NCBI RefSeq assembly: GCF_000219625.1
Contig: NC_018212.1
Coordinates: 1,940,501 to 2,004,500, forward strand
Direction: 5' to 3'
DNA: 64,000 bases
From: Zymoseptoria tritici IPO323
Taxonomy: Eukaryota > Ascomycota > Dothideomycetes > Mycosphaerellales > Mycosphaerellaceae
Made by a program: the position numbers and the translations under genes. Below the pieces are notes generated by a model, which did not search any database, had not been told where the DNA came from, and saw nothing but the letters and a program-made list of their open reading frames with translations. Below are positions 1 to 10,112 of this stretch, in pieces; the stretch's first letter is position 1, and every line of letters begins with the position of its first letter.

Positions 1-187
1 TTCGCAGTCGCCGACAGAGGCGCAGCGAGCGCAGCATAACTCGGTATGATTCGTGCTGACCTTTCGAAGCATCGTGGAAAACCCGAAGCTCTCGCCCATT
101 ATCGACCACAACCAAGACGACGACGCCGAGAGTATGGTACGGAGAAGCGATCACAACGAAGAGATGGAAACAAATACTGACGGCAAT

Positions 188-866
188 ATGTCAGACTTCT
201 CCCGCCGAAAAGACCTTCGCTGTGCCCGAATTGGGCGCCAAGATCCTCGCCTTCCTGCCTGCTGTCGAGATCTTGCCCGTTCGCCGAGTCTCTCACGCCT
301 TGAAAGATGTGATTTCCAGCTGCCCGATCCTCCAGCTGGCTCTGTTCCTCCGTCGCGACGACCAAGTCCTTGCGGGTGCCCAAGTGGAACGCACGAAAAT
401 GCCCGCGGAGATCCGGTGGACATTGTACCGAGCACCCGACGGAGACTTCCTGAACAATCTCAATCACCTCGTCCGCCCAAATCCCTTTGTCTTCGTCCTT
501 CCGCCATCGATCGACTCCGTCTGGCAGACTCTGGCCCTTCGCGCCAAATTCGGCAAGCACCTCCGCGCTGAGGACTGGCAGCCAAGGCATGGCATCGCCA
601 TGGAGATGTTCATCAGTCAGCCGACCGTACGAAGTATCTCAGTCGGCATCACTGTGGAGATGGGAAGATCGTCGTTCAGACTGACATGGGGCACAAAGTT
701 GGTCGTCGACGGCGGTATCAAGGTCAAGCATCTGGTTGAGCTCGTCCGAGAGCTTGTGTTGGAGGAGCAGGACAATTCTCGCCGGTCGAAACTCGAGAGG
801 ACGCTGAAGGAGGGAAATTTTCTGATTCGATTTCGGGAAGGGTACGAGGTACTTGCTGAGGACTAG
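188..866 (+). CDS. F-box-like protein, 5' end unresolved
   Basis: The frame from about 195 to 866 encodes an F-box-like start (VPELGAKILAFLPAVEIL, then VRRVSHALKDVI) and, in the C-terminal half, AMEMFISQPTVRSI. This recalls the MFLTQPP motif of the zinc/F-box family at 29-46 kb, so it is probably a distant relative that lacks the zinc motif. F-box proteins normally tether substrates to SCF ubiquitin ligases through Skp1. The frame has no ATG. Two readings fit. First, ATG 188 is the ancestral start and a one-base excess just after it shifts the frame; removing one base would give a start MSTSPAEKTFAVPEL. Second, ATG 134 is followed at once by an intron 137-194 (GTACGG donor, CTGAC branch, CAG acceptor). 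A start outside the window is also possible. About 215-225 residues; the function is inferred from the box only. Confidence 0.55.
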
Positions 867-1053
867 TAACCATGATCGCAACACGAGGAGATTGGGAGGT
901 GTTCGCGGTGCATGGTAATTCCTTGTACGCCGACCAAGTCATGCACGTGGTGAGCAATGGTACATTCCATGTGGTAGCGGTGGAATTAAAAAGCTTTTCG
1001 TCGCATCCAAAGATCCGAGCTCTCTACGTGACTGATCATCAAAGCCATCAACC
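867..1053. other. short intergenic stretch
   Basis: Holds the 3' flank of the F-box-like gene and the 5' flank of the next gene. I see no further gene or repeat. Confidence 0.4.
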
Positions 1054-1617
1054 ATGTCAAGCAACACCAGAACATACTTCATCCAGACTCAAGGCTTACT
1101 GTATCGAATTCTACACGACAATGGCGTCCGCGGAGAAGCTAACTTCCTCGGGAATCAGATGGTTGAGATGGTAGGCCAAGCTGATTGGGACAGAGAGGAA
1201 GACAGGATACATGACCTGCTCGAGGGTCTACATCTGGCTCCATCATACGAACCAGAAGGCCTCTCTTATGGTGTGTTGACGGTCGCACGCGCAATTGTAC
1301 GTGATCCGAAGTGCTGGGCCCGGACTCAACTTGAGCTGGAGCGACTGGGTACTGTCCTGTGGGAAGCATACAACACATCGGTAACAGAGTGCTCCCACAA
1401 CCCAGGCAGGACTCTTCGCCCGCAGCATCTGCCTGTTTTCCGGCCACTATCGAAACAGAACGTTCCGAGTGGGTTCGTGCCGCCTCATACGCAATGCAAG
1501 ACCTGCATGGAGAGGAGGGACCGACTTGCGCCAGGAGACATCGTAAAGTTGGCGCTATTGACAGGGGCCATTGTTACGTTCTGTGTATGCTACTGGGCGG
1601 CAAAGACGTCATATTGA
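1054..1617 (+). CDS. Small unknown protein with C-terminal membrane anchor (DWxxExxR family)
   Basis: 187 residues from an ATG in good context (CAACCATGTC). I do not recognise a named domain. Residues 1-60 align by eye with the start of the 3196 gene: an aromatic-rich helix (YFIQTQGLLYRILHDNG), then ADWDREEDRIHDLLEGL, which matches DADWKAATCRIENVLEGL there and DWDHEGDRLDAVIERL in the 2069 gene. Residues about 165-182 (VKLALLTGAIVTFCVCYW) form a hydrophobic segment close to the C-terminus, as in a tail-anchored protein. The other members show no such segment. It is the first of a four-gene same-strand array. No introns needed. Confidence 0.7.
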   Translation: MSSNTRTYFIQTQGLLYRILHDNGVRGEANFLGNQMVEMVGQADWDREEDRIHDLLEGLHLAPSYEPEGLSYGVLTVARAIVRDPKCWARTQLELERLGTVLWEAYNTSVTECSHNPGRTLRPQHLPVFRPLSKQNVPSGFVPPHTQCKTCMERRDRLAPGDIVKLALLTGAIVTFCVCYWAAKTSY

Positions 1618-2068
1618 TGAGGTCGAATAAGCGGGTGCGCTGCAGCGATTGAGCTGGAAAAGATCAATGGCTGCGTCGTGCTCTAGAGTTCAGCCTGGTA
1701 CGAGTCCAATTGCACTGCTCTACCAAAGATATTCTTTTTGTCTTCCTTTCTTCTTTGCAGCGGTCCTCGTACGCATTCGATCTGGTACGCCTGGTCATCG
1801 TACAACCCAGTGGAGAGGCGACGCGTGACCGCATCGTCAAGGGCAAATTGTTTGCGGTGAGAATCCAATATGGAATGAGGGAGTCTACTCAGTCCTGTTA
1901 CCTCAAGAAATGATGGCAAGCTTGGACGCCACCGCCGAACCCAAACACCACCCATCAAAGCACTTCAACTTCGTTCGGATATCCGGACTGCGACCAAATA
2001 TTGAAATCATCGTTCCAAGCTGTCAAAACACACGATCCTCTCTATCGTCCAGCTAAACCAACGCCGCG
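1618..2068. other. intergenic region
   Basis: Only short overlapping frames on both strands. Nothing convincing; it should contain the promoter of the 2069 gene. Confidence 0.4.
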
Positions 2069-2515
2069 ATGAACAGACCTCCGTTCAATGCCGCAGCCAT
2101 CTCCACCACTGATTGGGATCACGAGGGTGACCGCTTGGACGCCGTCATTGAAAGGCTGAGCCGAAGACATCAGCTTGTCGAAACGCCAGTCAGCCTGATT
2201 TCTCTCGACGCTATAAGCACGACGGTTCACATTTGTGCCGCTCATGCTCGCAGGCTATCCACAGCTCTGCACCAATATCTCTACCCTCCATATCCTTTGC
2301 CAGATCAAGAGCATTGTCCAACGCCATTCACGTTACTTAACTCGGGCGAGGGAGGGAGTCGGATCTTGAGGAGTTTGGAAGACTACCACGACTACATGGA
2401 GCATCTGGCTGTCGTCCCTTTTGAAGATATCCATATCAGCAGCGTGTTGTGCACATTGAGACATCTCGAAGGGCAGCTGGAGACTGCTCATACAAGGCTT
2501 CGACGATTCGCATGA
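2069..2515 (+). CDS. Small unknown protein (DWxxExxR family)
   Basis: 148 residues from ATG 2069. No named domain. The N-terminal STTDWDHEGDRLDAVIERL carries the array motif, and the C-terminal part (RSLEDYHDYMEHLAVV to LCTLRHLEGQLETAHTRLRRF) aligns with the end of the 5300 gene (MSMKHFRDLLNRVV to VRYIEQQLESACFSMQW). Helix-rich and soluble in appearance, no signal peptide. Single exon. The shared motifs make it a real paralog rather than a chance frame. Confidence 0.6.
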   Translation: MNRPPFNAAAISTTDWDHEGDRLDAVIERLSRRHQLVETPVSLISLDAISTTVHICAAHARRLSTALHQYLYPPYPLPDQEHCPTPFTLLNSGEGGSRILRSLEDYHDYMEHLAVVPFEDIHISSVLCTLRHLEGQLETAHTRLRRFA

Positions 2516-3195
2516 GTTGTGCTTGTGGATGTTCATGATATGGCGGCTGGCCTTGCTCTTGACTCTCTGCGCCCAGCAAAGACTTCGAGAGACGGTAGTG
2601 GGTGAGATACGCAGGGTTCATTGTTTCGATCGCTGCTTACAACACACTGGCCCTAGGTACAGACCTCAATAATGATTTGTCAAACTACTTTCCCGCATCT
2701 AGCCTTCTCACAAACATCTATATACGGTCTCGAAAGTGTTCCTTCCGGTAGCTACGGCGCCACTCTTGCGATTCTGGCGTACTTCAAAAGGTTCATTCCA
2801 GCCCGACCAGATCCCGACGGAGGAGGACCTCCGGCTATAGAGGTATAGGCAGTGAATCTGATGGATGATGTCGTCTTGGCGGAACCATCTTGCGTGAGGA
2901 GCCGATGGAAGCTTTCTCTGTTGTATGCTTCTCATCGATCGGTCATGGCCGGTGCTCCACACTCACCACTACAGCTCGCCGATATATTTGTCCCTCTCTT
3001 TGTGACCGAACGGCAAACTTCTTGGAACATATCCTCTGACGTTGAGGCATGCTTGTGATGTCTTCATGGTCACTTCAGTGAATGCGTTCGCCCTCTGCCC
3101 TTCGATTCATACTTGTCGCCCAGATTCTTGGCAATTTCTTCTTCCACCAGACTCCATCCCCTGAAGCTTATACACACTCACGAGATCCACAGATC
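2516..3195. other. intergenic region
   Basis: No supported gene. The frame of the next gene is open upstream to ATG 3082, but paralogs argue for the start at 3196, so 3082-3195 is probably 5' UTR. Confidence 0.4.
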
Positions 3196-4383
3196 ATGGC
3201 CGAAATCAGCAAGACCAACTTCCTTCTGTGTCAAGCCCTTCGCTATCACATGTTGTACGAGAACGGCGATTTTGTGGAAGCCGACATAATAGCCAAGGAT
3301 ACGGTAGATGCCCCGGGGACCTCCGAAGCTGAGATTGACGACGCCGACTGGAAGGCGGCCACATGTCGCATCGAAAACGTCCTTGAGGGGCTTCGGAGCA
3401 AGCCATTGTTCCGTTCTACCGACGTCACATTCAGTATCTTCTTCGCTACCAGCGTGTACGCTGCCGATTCAGACATCGGGCCAGAGATCCAGCCCCTTCT
3501 AGTTGAGCTTGCTTCGTGGCACTGGAACCATTGGAAAGGCCCTGCGGCGTCACTAAGAAAACAACAACCAGCATGCGCCATGAAACTACAGAAATTGGAG
3601 TCAAGGAACGACAGTGCGTTCGTCATGAACCTTGCAAAACTGCAAAAAGGCAAGCGCACAGCTCCGATTACACTTCCAGTGTCGAAGTTCCCGGCGTGGT
3701 CCGATTTCCTGCACGGAGCATCGAAAGAGGAGTTGGAGATCGGCACTACTGCCGACATGACAGCTATGGGGTCCAAACCCCGGCCAACGCCAGCCAAGCG
3801 AGCGTTCCTACTCCATCAGGCCCTTTGGTACCAGATGTTGTACGATCACTGGGGACGTCCGGAAGCGAGCAAAATGGCGGTCGAGACTACGAAAGTGGTC
3901 GGTGATATAGACTGGTACGAAGCCAGATCTCGTGTTGCTTACTTCTTTGAGCATTTTCAAGATGAGCCTCCAAATGAGCTACTGGGTGATTTTCCGGATG
4001 ACATTCGATGGATAGCATCTTATTATGCTACGTCGCGAGTCAACTGGTTGGATTTACAGCAGATCCTAGAGGAAGGAGCGGCCAAGCACTGGGCGGCACA
4101 CACCATGGAACTTCTTGACGAGCACGATCGAACCTCTCGTGGCGCGGCATTCAAACAAGACGCGTTTTGCCCGCCTGTCATGCCGATATTTGGATCTCCA
4201 AGACCTGAGTGGACAACCGCCAGCCGACCACCTCGCCGGAAGGCGTCAAAGCGCAAATCCCACCAGTGTACGGACCTCCGACTTCCTTGTCCCGACGATC
4301 GACTCCTGTGTCGGGTCCGTCGTCGGGTCGTACGCATGCTCTTTGGCAGTGCCTGTAATATTTTGACAACGGCAAGGTTCTAA
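3196..4383 (+). CDS. Internally duplicated unknown protein (DWxxExxR family)
   Basis: 395 residues from ATG 3196 (MAEISKTNFLLCQALRY); an in-frame ATG at 3082 would add 38 residues but has no counterpart in the paralogs. The protein holds the array's domain twice. Repeat one begins KTNFLLCQALRYHMLYENG and continues DADWKAATCRIENVLEGL. Repeat two, from about residue 195, begins KRAFLLHQALWYQMLYDHWG and continues DIDWYEARSRVAYFFEHF. Each ends in a WHWNHW or KHWAAH helix. This is a tandem domain duplication or a fusion of two neighbouring genes without an intervening stop. The last 60 residues are basic (PPRRKASKRKS) and unlike the rest. No function can be assigned. Confidence 0.7.
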   Translation: MAEISKTNFLLCQALRYHMLYENGDFVEADIIAKDTVDAPGTSEAEIDDADWKAATCRIENVLEGLRSKPLFRSTDVTFSIFFATSVYAADSDIGPEIQPLLVELASWHWNHWKGPAASLRKQQPACAMKLQKLESRNDSAFVMNLAKLQKGKRTAPITLPVSKFPAWSDFLHGASKEELEIGTTADMTAMGSKPRPTPAKRAFLLHQALWYQMLYDHWGRPEASKMAVETTKVVGDIDWYEARSRVAYFFEHFQDEPPNELLGDFPDDIRWIASYYATSRVNWLDLQQILEEGAAKHWAAHTMELLDEHDRTSRGAAFKQDAFCPPVMPIFGSPRPEWTTASRPPRRKASKRKSHQCTDLRLPCPDDRLLCRVRRRVVRMLFGSACNILTTARF

Positions 4384-5299
4384 CCTCATACTGCGATGGA
4401 AGATCGGTCGATGGAAGATGAGTTGTGCGATCCCCCGTCGGGAAGTGAACGATGGCTAGTTCAAGTTCACATTACGATCCAATCTCGATTCTGTACAGCA
4501 AACTCCGCTTGAATGACTGGCTCCAAGTGATGTAATTTGTAGATCCAGTCTGATCTGTAAATTACACAGATGTGTTTGAATTAGCGTGCTCCGGATACGA
4601 GCTCAAGCCTTGTGGACAAGTTGAGCATCGAATGGGGCTTCAAGATCAATCTGCACAACTTCACGTCACAATGCTGCGTCCTAGAACCGAGCGAGCAGAG
4701 ATCTTGCTAACCCAGCCCAGGAAGAATGCTAAGACTGGAGACTCACAGGCGGGTTCTGAGCCGGCACACGATCGATAGTATGGTATGGGCCTCGTACAAT
4801 GTAGGCCGATGGAGCGGAGGGTTCAGCGGCCGTCTGAGCGCTACGTCTCCGAGATATCGGGATAACATGGGCCGAGGAGGGGCGACGTACGAAGCGGCCA
4901 AGCTCAAACATTTCTCCGTATAGCTCATCGGAGACGGTGACGACAGTGTCGCTTCCACGGGCCCCGGTGTCAGGTTGTATTCTGTGGAACAACTCAAATT
5001 GCGGTTATGGAGGACATCCGCATGCGTGGAGGAGCATGCAACAGTAGATGGGCAGGTCCGAACAATCCGTTGACTTAGCTTGAGTTGCTTTCGAGAGTTT
5101 TTCCATGATTGCCAGTAGCACCAGGTCGCGGGCAGGCAACCATTCAATAGGCCACCTAGGAATCAAACATCATGTTTCCATCTACATATATTCGTTCCTG
5201 GTGAGCCACTTCGCTCGCCCGATTTTTTTTCTGCAGCTCTGTGGTCATACCAAGAGATACACACCCCATCGTTGCCAAGCCTCGTCTTCCGACCCGATC
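4384..5299. other. intergenic region, about 0.9 kb
   Basis: Several short frames on both strands, none with family similarity or good context. The frame upstream of ATG 5300 is open to 5105 but reads like untranslated sequence. Confidence 0.4.
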
Positions 5300-5998
5300 A
5301 TGGATAACGACCTCTCGGAAGTAATGGTGGACTACGAGTGTGGAAGAGTTGCTGTCCAAATCATCGTCCAGAGACTGTGCCGCCTTGAAAGAGACCATGA
5401 TCACCTTACGGGCTCGGGCTCGCAGTTTGCCGCCAGCTGGATTGCTGTGATCATGCTGAAGACCTCCGTCCGGATGTGCACGGCACAGGCTTATTCACTC
5501 GCTTCGCTCGTCAGAGAATACTGGGCGGAACGGTATCGCGCTTTCTGCCTGAACCTCGTCTTCACTCCATCGCTTGGACTGCCTGAATTCGACGATGGGA
5601 TTGACAACCTCGCCAAAATGTCCATGAAGCATTTCCGCGACTTGCTCAACCGGGTAGTCACGATCTCCATTCGCCAGCTCGAGATCAGTGGCACCATAGC
5701 GGAGGTGAGGTATATTGAGCAGCAGCTGGAGAGCGCTTGCTTTTCTATGCAATGGTATCTCCGCCGCTTGTCAGCTCCTTGCCATTGCTGATGTTTGAGC
5801 AGGAAGTTGACATCGCTTCGGCCACAGCTCACAGACTCGCGTCGACTTCCCTCGCCGTCGACAGTACTGGCGCAAGGGCAAAATCGGGACGATTGGAGTG
5901 CGCGGCAGGATCTTTCGGAATTCGCAATGGATCTGGCGCCGCCAGAGTACGCGGAATTCGATCCTCTCATTGACAGCTGGGGACCAGATGCTGCCTAG
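5300..5998 (+). CDS. Small unknown protein (DWxxExxR family), two exons
   Basis: Model: exons 5300-5754 and 5803-5998, 216 residues. Intron 5755-5802 is 48 nt with donor GTATCT, a CTGAT branch and a GAGCAG acceptor, and contains an in-frame TGA, so it must be spliced to read on. The second exon then gives a coding-like tail ending DPLIDSWGPDAA. Start ATG 5300 (MDNDLSEVMVDYECGRVAV) aligns DYECGRVAVQIIVQRL with DWDHEGDRLDAVIERL of the 2069 gene, and the helix around residues 95-150 also matches it. If unspliced, the protein ends at 5791 with only 12 different residues. No named domain; fourth member of the array. Confidence 0.65.
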
Positions 5999-6319
5999 AG
6001 CGAGTCTCAGGCGTTCGCTGTTGTATCGAGAATACAGGAGTTCCTTCTCTGATTGCGGAGAGTCTAGAGGAGTTTGTGGCGAATCGCAACGATTGGTCTC
6101 CCGCTGAAAGACCCCCCCGAGCTTGGAAGCTCATTGACTCTTGCTCGGCGAGCCGGAGCCGTTTGCTCTGAAAACCTATGAGGCTCCACGTTAGCAATCG
6201 TACCCTACTAGCAAGCGCATATGTAGGCCTTATCAGGCCGTCCTTTCCTTTCCTTTAGTTCGTTTCTTTAGATAGCACAATCCGAAGTATTACACCTATA
6301 GCCATTTCTGAAATACACT

Positions 6320-6349
6320 CCACAACCTTGGTCTCCACAACCTTGGTCT
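6320..6349. repeat. two perfect tandem copies of a 15-bp unit
   Basis: CCACAACCTTGGTCT occurs twice in immediate succession in the gap between the unknown-protein array and the RING array. Short and probably neutral slippage. The rest of 5999-6670 holds no gene I can support; a pyrimidine-rich CCTTT run precedes it near 6245. Confidence 0.85.
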
Positions 6350-6670
6350 TCTCATAACACGCAGAGAGGATCCTACCCTTTTCACGAGAGCCGCATAAGT
6401 CCTCTCAACTGCAGCTACCTTATTTCACTTTCGGGTCCTTGCCGTACCGTCCCTTCGGATCGAGCCGCAACCACGCAGCTCATGGGACGAAACGTCGCCT
6501 GCGCTCGTACGTTCTCAACTCGCGTTACCATCTCGACACCTTGGAGTCTCGCGGACTGCTATCTTTGATCAAAGGTATCGAAGACTCGTAAGTCCAGTCT
6601 CACAGTATCAGCAGGGTATGCGCTCAATCTTTGTGTCCTTGACGACCATGACTGACTCTCTCAGCTCACG

Positions 6671-7534
6671 ATGGACGCATTCAAGTCCTCCCTTGTCGGC
6701 GACGAAATGCAGCAGACGTGGTCTTTTACCAAGCTCTTGGGCAGTCTTCCGACCCAGGATCACCCTCACCTGGACGGGACGACCTCTAGCAATGAAACTC
6801 AAAGCGCTGCGCAAGACAATACCCATAGCGATTCGCAGTCAACCAGTCAAGACGCGCCAAAGACTCAGCAGGTTGACCAGGTGCCGCAGATCGCTGCAAT
6901 CACTATCAGCAAGTCTGGCCAGCCCATCAAATCCACCCACGGGAAATCCACTCACGACGCGCTCATGGCCGTCTTTGCCAAATCACCCTTCAAGTCTCCT
7001 CCCATCTCAGCCACTACTCAAACCATTACCCAAACTACAGACACCAACTTGGCAAACGAATCGAACCCTACACCATCAACCGCATCTGCAGCCGCGAGCT
7101 GGAACATCTGGATCAAAGCCAATGGTCCACAGCCCGCCCTCGGCCGCAACGTCACGATCGCCGAAATCCGCAGCGTCTTGTCAGGCGTGGACGTCTCCAC
7201 GATCACCTGCACGAACCTGCGCGACAGGATCAAAGTGGATATGGCGCGGCTCTGCAGAACCTGCTGGGAACCGATCGTCGAAGCAGCGATGGGACACTGT
7301 GGTCATCTATTCTGCACGGAGTGTTTGATTGAGGAGGCTTTGAGGGAGCGCAGGTGTCCGCTGTGCATGCAGGCGTTGAATGCGGTGGAGTTGAAGGTCA
7401 TCATGGATGTGAGTGGCGCGACCGGAGACGACGCTGAGCTGGGAAATGGTGGCAGAGTGGAGCCCAGAGAGCGGGATCCTGACTCACGCTGTCCCTGCTC
7501 TGTCGTTCTTGGAGGGCGAGCAGACCTGGGGTAA
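6671..7534 (+). CDS. RING-finger protein 1 (C3HC4)
   Basis: 287 residues from ATG 6671. Residues 195-232 form a complete C3HC4 RING: CRTC, CGHLFCTEC, CPLC. RING proteins bind an E2 and pass ubiquitin to a substrate. The first 150 residues are Ser/Thr/Gln-rich and probably disordered. Just before the RING, SWNIWIKANGP resembles EWHEWIMTNSR of the 25736 gene, a family feature. After the RING comes VELKVIMD, which parallels EIKLIMVDD in the next gene. The exact sequence after IMD is a strong donor (GTGAGT at 7409, phase 0), so the last 40 residues may be intron and the true C-terminus may differ; I could not fix the acceptor. Confidence 0.8.
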   Translation: MDAFKSSLVGDEMQQTWSFTKLLGSLPTQDHPHLDGTTSSNETQSAAQDNTHSDSQSTSQDAPKTQQVDQVPQIAAITISKSGQPIKSTHGKSTHDALMAVFAKSPFKSPPISATTQTITQTTDTNLANESNPTPSTASAAASWNIWIKANGPQPALGRNVTIAEIRSVLSGVDVSTITCTNLRDRIKVDMARLCRTCWEPIVEAAMGHCGHLFCTECLIEEALRERRCPLCMQALNAVELKVIMDVSGATGDDAELGNGGRVEPRERDPDSRCPCSVVLGGRADLG

Positions 7535-8633
7535 AGATGCGAGGTTGGTCTCTTTGCGAACTCGCCGGGAAAAGGCTCCACTACGACCACAAAGATCGAG
7601 TGTCCGCGCTTGGAATCTTGGGCTACGACGTTCGTATTGTAAGTTTGGTTCGCAGGACTTTCTCTCGCGTGGGTGCTATGATACTAGCAAAATAAACAAT
7701 GGATTTGTCGACTTCCGCATGCAGTCGCGAAGCGTGAACCAGATAGCTTCCACTGATCGAAGGTCGTTGCCTCGTTCTCTTTCACCCTCATTGCTGACAA
7801 TGCGAAGCTCCCTGTTCAGCCGTGGAACGGTCGCGGCGAGGAGATATCGGGGATCTGCTGGCCACCGTGGCATCGACCGCCCAAAAATCACCGACTAGCT
7901 GAGCATGTCTGCTCCGTTCCGGCTGAATGATTGATCGTCGTCTAGATTGAGCAACAACCACTCCAAACTCCCCTTGACCCACGAGTTGCTTCTCGATTCC
8001 GCTCCCTTTGTCTCTGTCGGGCTGAAAGCAACAGAAGGTTCCTACTGTCTGCTATAATATCCTTTGTTACTTCCACTCTCGTCACCGCAAATGACACGGC
8101 TTGGATCCTTTATTGTCTCGAAGCAACATCTTGCCATGCTGCGTGAGATGGTCTGCGATCGGCCATTCGGCAGCGTATCAGGACCTCACGCGGTCATGTC
8201 TGAATATGAACTCTGTCCTTGCGATCCCAAGGCCCTAGTGTATAGCTTGAATGACTTCAGCTCAGCTCAGCCCTGTCGGTGACTGAAAGTATGCCAAGGT
8301 CTCCTACGACCCTCACTTCATGTCAATCTTCGGCCCTTGCGTCGGAATACGCTCTTCCAATGGTATTTGCAATACTCAAAATGCCTGACTTTTCTAACAC
8401 GACGATCCTCGCACGGCGTTCGTCACACTCTCGATAGAACGATGATGAGCCTGGAGCCGGATCAGAAGCCGGAGCCCGCTCCTTCCCTCCCGGATCGCTA
8501 GGGTAGCTAGCGTATAATGGAGATCTGAGCTTCGCAGACTCCAATCTGCCAACGCTGAACCTCCCACTTCATCCTTTGCATCACGCACTGAAGTCATTGA
8601 CTGAGATCCTTCATCGTCCACACCATCTACGAG
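7535..8633. other. intergenic region, about 1.1 kb
   Basis: No supported gene. May include a second exon of the preceding RING gene if the donor at 7409 is used. Frames on either strand are short and lack RING or F-box motifs. Confidence 0.4.
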
Positions 8634-9560
8634 ATGACTCCACCCTCTCCGCACGCTCCCTCTTCCGATGAGGAGATTCGGCGCAACACTTCCACGAACT
8701 CCATGAGAACCGTCCCCGATGAATCGATTCCGAGCTCGTACACTACTGCAGCTCGTAGATCTCCTTCGAGCAACGACACTCCCTCGCGCATGACCGTGGA
8801 CTACCCGGCTTTCGGCGGCGTTGACCGCGCGTCGGGAACATCACTGGCTCCTGAAGCACGCAGCTTTGGCTACTCGCGGAGCCAAACCTGGGTAGCACCA
8901 CCGTTGCCATTCATACCTCCGCAGTCCTCCATGATTCAAGCCCAGTTGGAGCTTCTGCCTTCTAGCCCTCATCAAAGACCGACTCATCGACGGAGTACTG
9001 GCGTTGCGCATACGGGCGAACAGCCGGACATTCCTCGTCCGAACATGAGCGATTTGGGTTGGTACGGACGACACCCACAGTACACTGGCGCCCTGGACAT
9101 CGGCTTCCAAGCTTACCACATGGGCCTGGCGGGATTCCATCATCCAACCACTCGAATCAACCAAGCGAACAGCATTGTGGCTCACCGTCCTCTCTACTCC
9201 CGCAACGACACACATCACCAAATCGTCACCTCTCTCCCAATGATCTGCATCCCTGCAAGCTCTCTTCCGACTCTGGCTTCATCCGACAACGACACCGGAG
9301 AAGACTCTCCCAATGCAACGGCCACTCTCGCTCGGCGCCAGGAAGCCATGGTCAGCGACTGCCTCGTCTGTGCTCAGGATGACAAGTCAGTATGGTTTGA
9401 AACCGGCTGCGGGCACATTGCCTGTGCCGAGGGCATGGTCAGATGGCTACAGGAGCATCGAACTTGCCCATCATGTCGGCGAATCGTGGTCGGTGAAGAG
9501 ATCAAGCTGATCATGGTGGACGACAAGACCACAGACGAGAAAGACAAAACGGGCAGCTAG
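8634..9560 (+). CDS. RING-finger protein 2, one zinc ligand lost
   Basis: 308 residues from ATG 8634. A long Pro/Ser-rich low-complexity region (1-230) is followed by RARRQEAM-like TLARRQEAM and a RING at residues 243-281: CLVC, CGHIAC, CPSC. The sixth ligand, expected two residues after HIAC, is Gly267 (GGC at 9432-9434) where the next paralog has Cys (TGC), so the second zinc site lacks a ligand and the RING may be inactive or may have become a non-catalytic partner. The tail VGEEIKLIMVDDK is shared with other members. Single exon. Confidence 0.8.
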   Translation: MTPPSPHAPSSDEEIRRNTSTNSMRTVPDESIPSSYTTAARRSPSSNDTPSRMTVDYPAFGGVDRASGTSLAPEARSFGYSRSQTWVAPPLPFIPPQSSMIQAQLELLPSSPHQRPTHRRSTGVAHTGEQPDIPRPNMSDLGWYGRHPQYTGALDIGFQAYHMGLAGFHHPTTRINQANSIVAHRPLYSRNDTHHQIVTSLPMICIPASSLPTLASSDNDTGEDSPNATATLARRQEAMVSDCLVCAQDDKSVWFETGCGHIACAEGMVRWLQEHRTCPSCRRIVVGEEIKLIMVDDKTTDEKDKTGS

Positions 9561-10112
9561 GCAAGAAGATGGCCATGTCTAACAGTCAGGAAGATACGAG
9601 CATATCTCCGCTGGGGAAGGACAATCAAAGCGCCGTTGGTGAACTGTGTTCCAACGACAACTGCATCGGACAAGGAAGGCAGCGAGATCGTTTCTTGCGT
9701 GTGAGTGGCGCAACGAAGATAAGGGAGATGACTGCCGACCGTGCTCCAGTGCTCGATCTCGCAGAGAAGTCCAAGCGATTTGAAACTTTGCATTGCAGTC
9801 AGTGCATAGGTGCTAGCAGAACAGCGCAGAGAAGCCATCGTCTGGAAGAATTTACAGTTCGACTCACCATCTCGGCTCCTAAACGTCTCGTAGTAGTATA
9901 CACAATGTACGAACGTATACTGCAGTCCCCATCCGTTTCCTGTTCGATGGCAAGGCGCGCCAAGAAGACAGCTTCCTATTAGGGACTAGCGTTAGCGCAG
10001 AACAGGTGGATCCCCGAATGCTCTTCGGCAGATCAGACCACAGCACTTCAACCTTCTCCGAACTCAAAACATCAGCTCAAGATTTGCGCCCACGAAGAGT
10101 ACGACTTGCGCT
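9561..10112. other. intergenic region
   Basis: Nothing supported. A GTGAGTGGCG string near 9700 matches the one at the possible donor 7409, which suggests shared 3' flanking sequence between RING copies 1 and 2. Confidence 0.35.
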
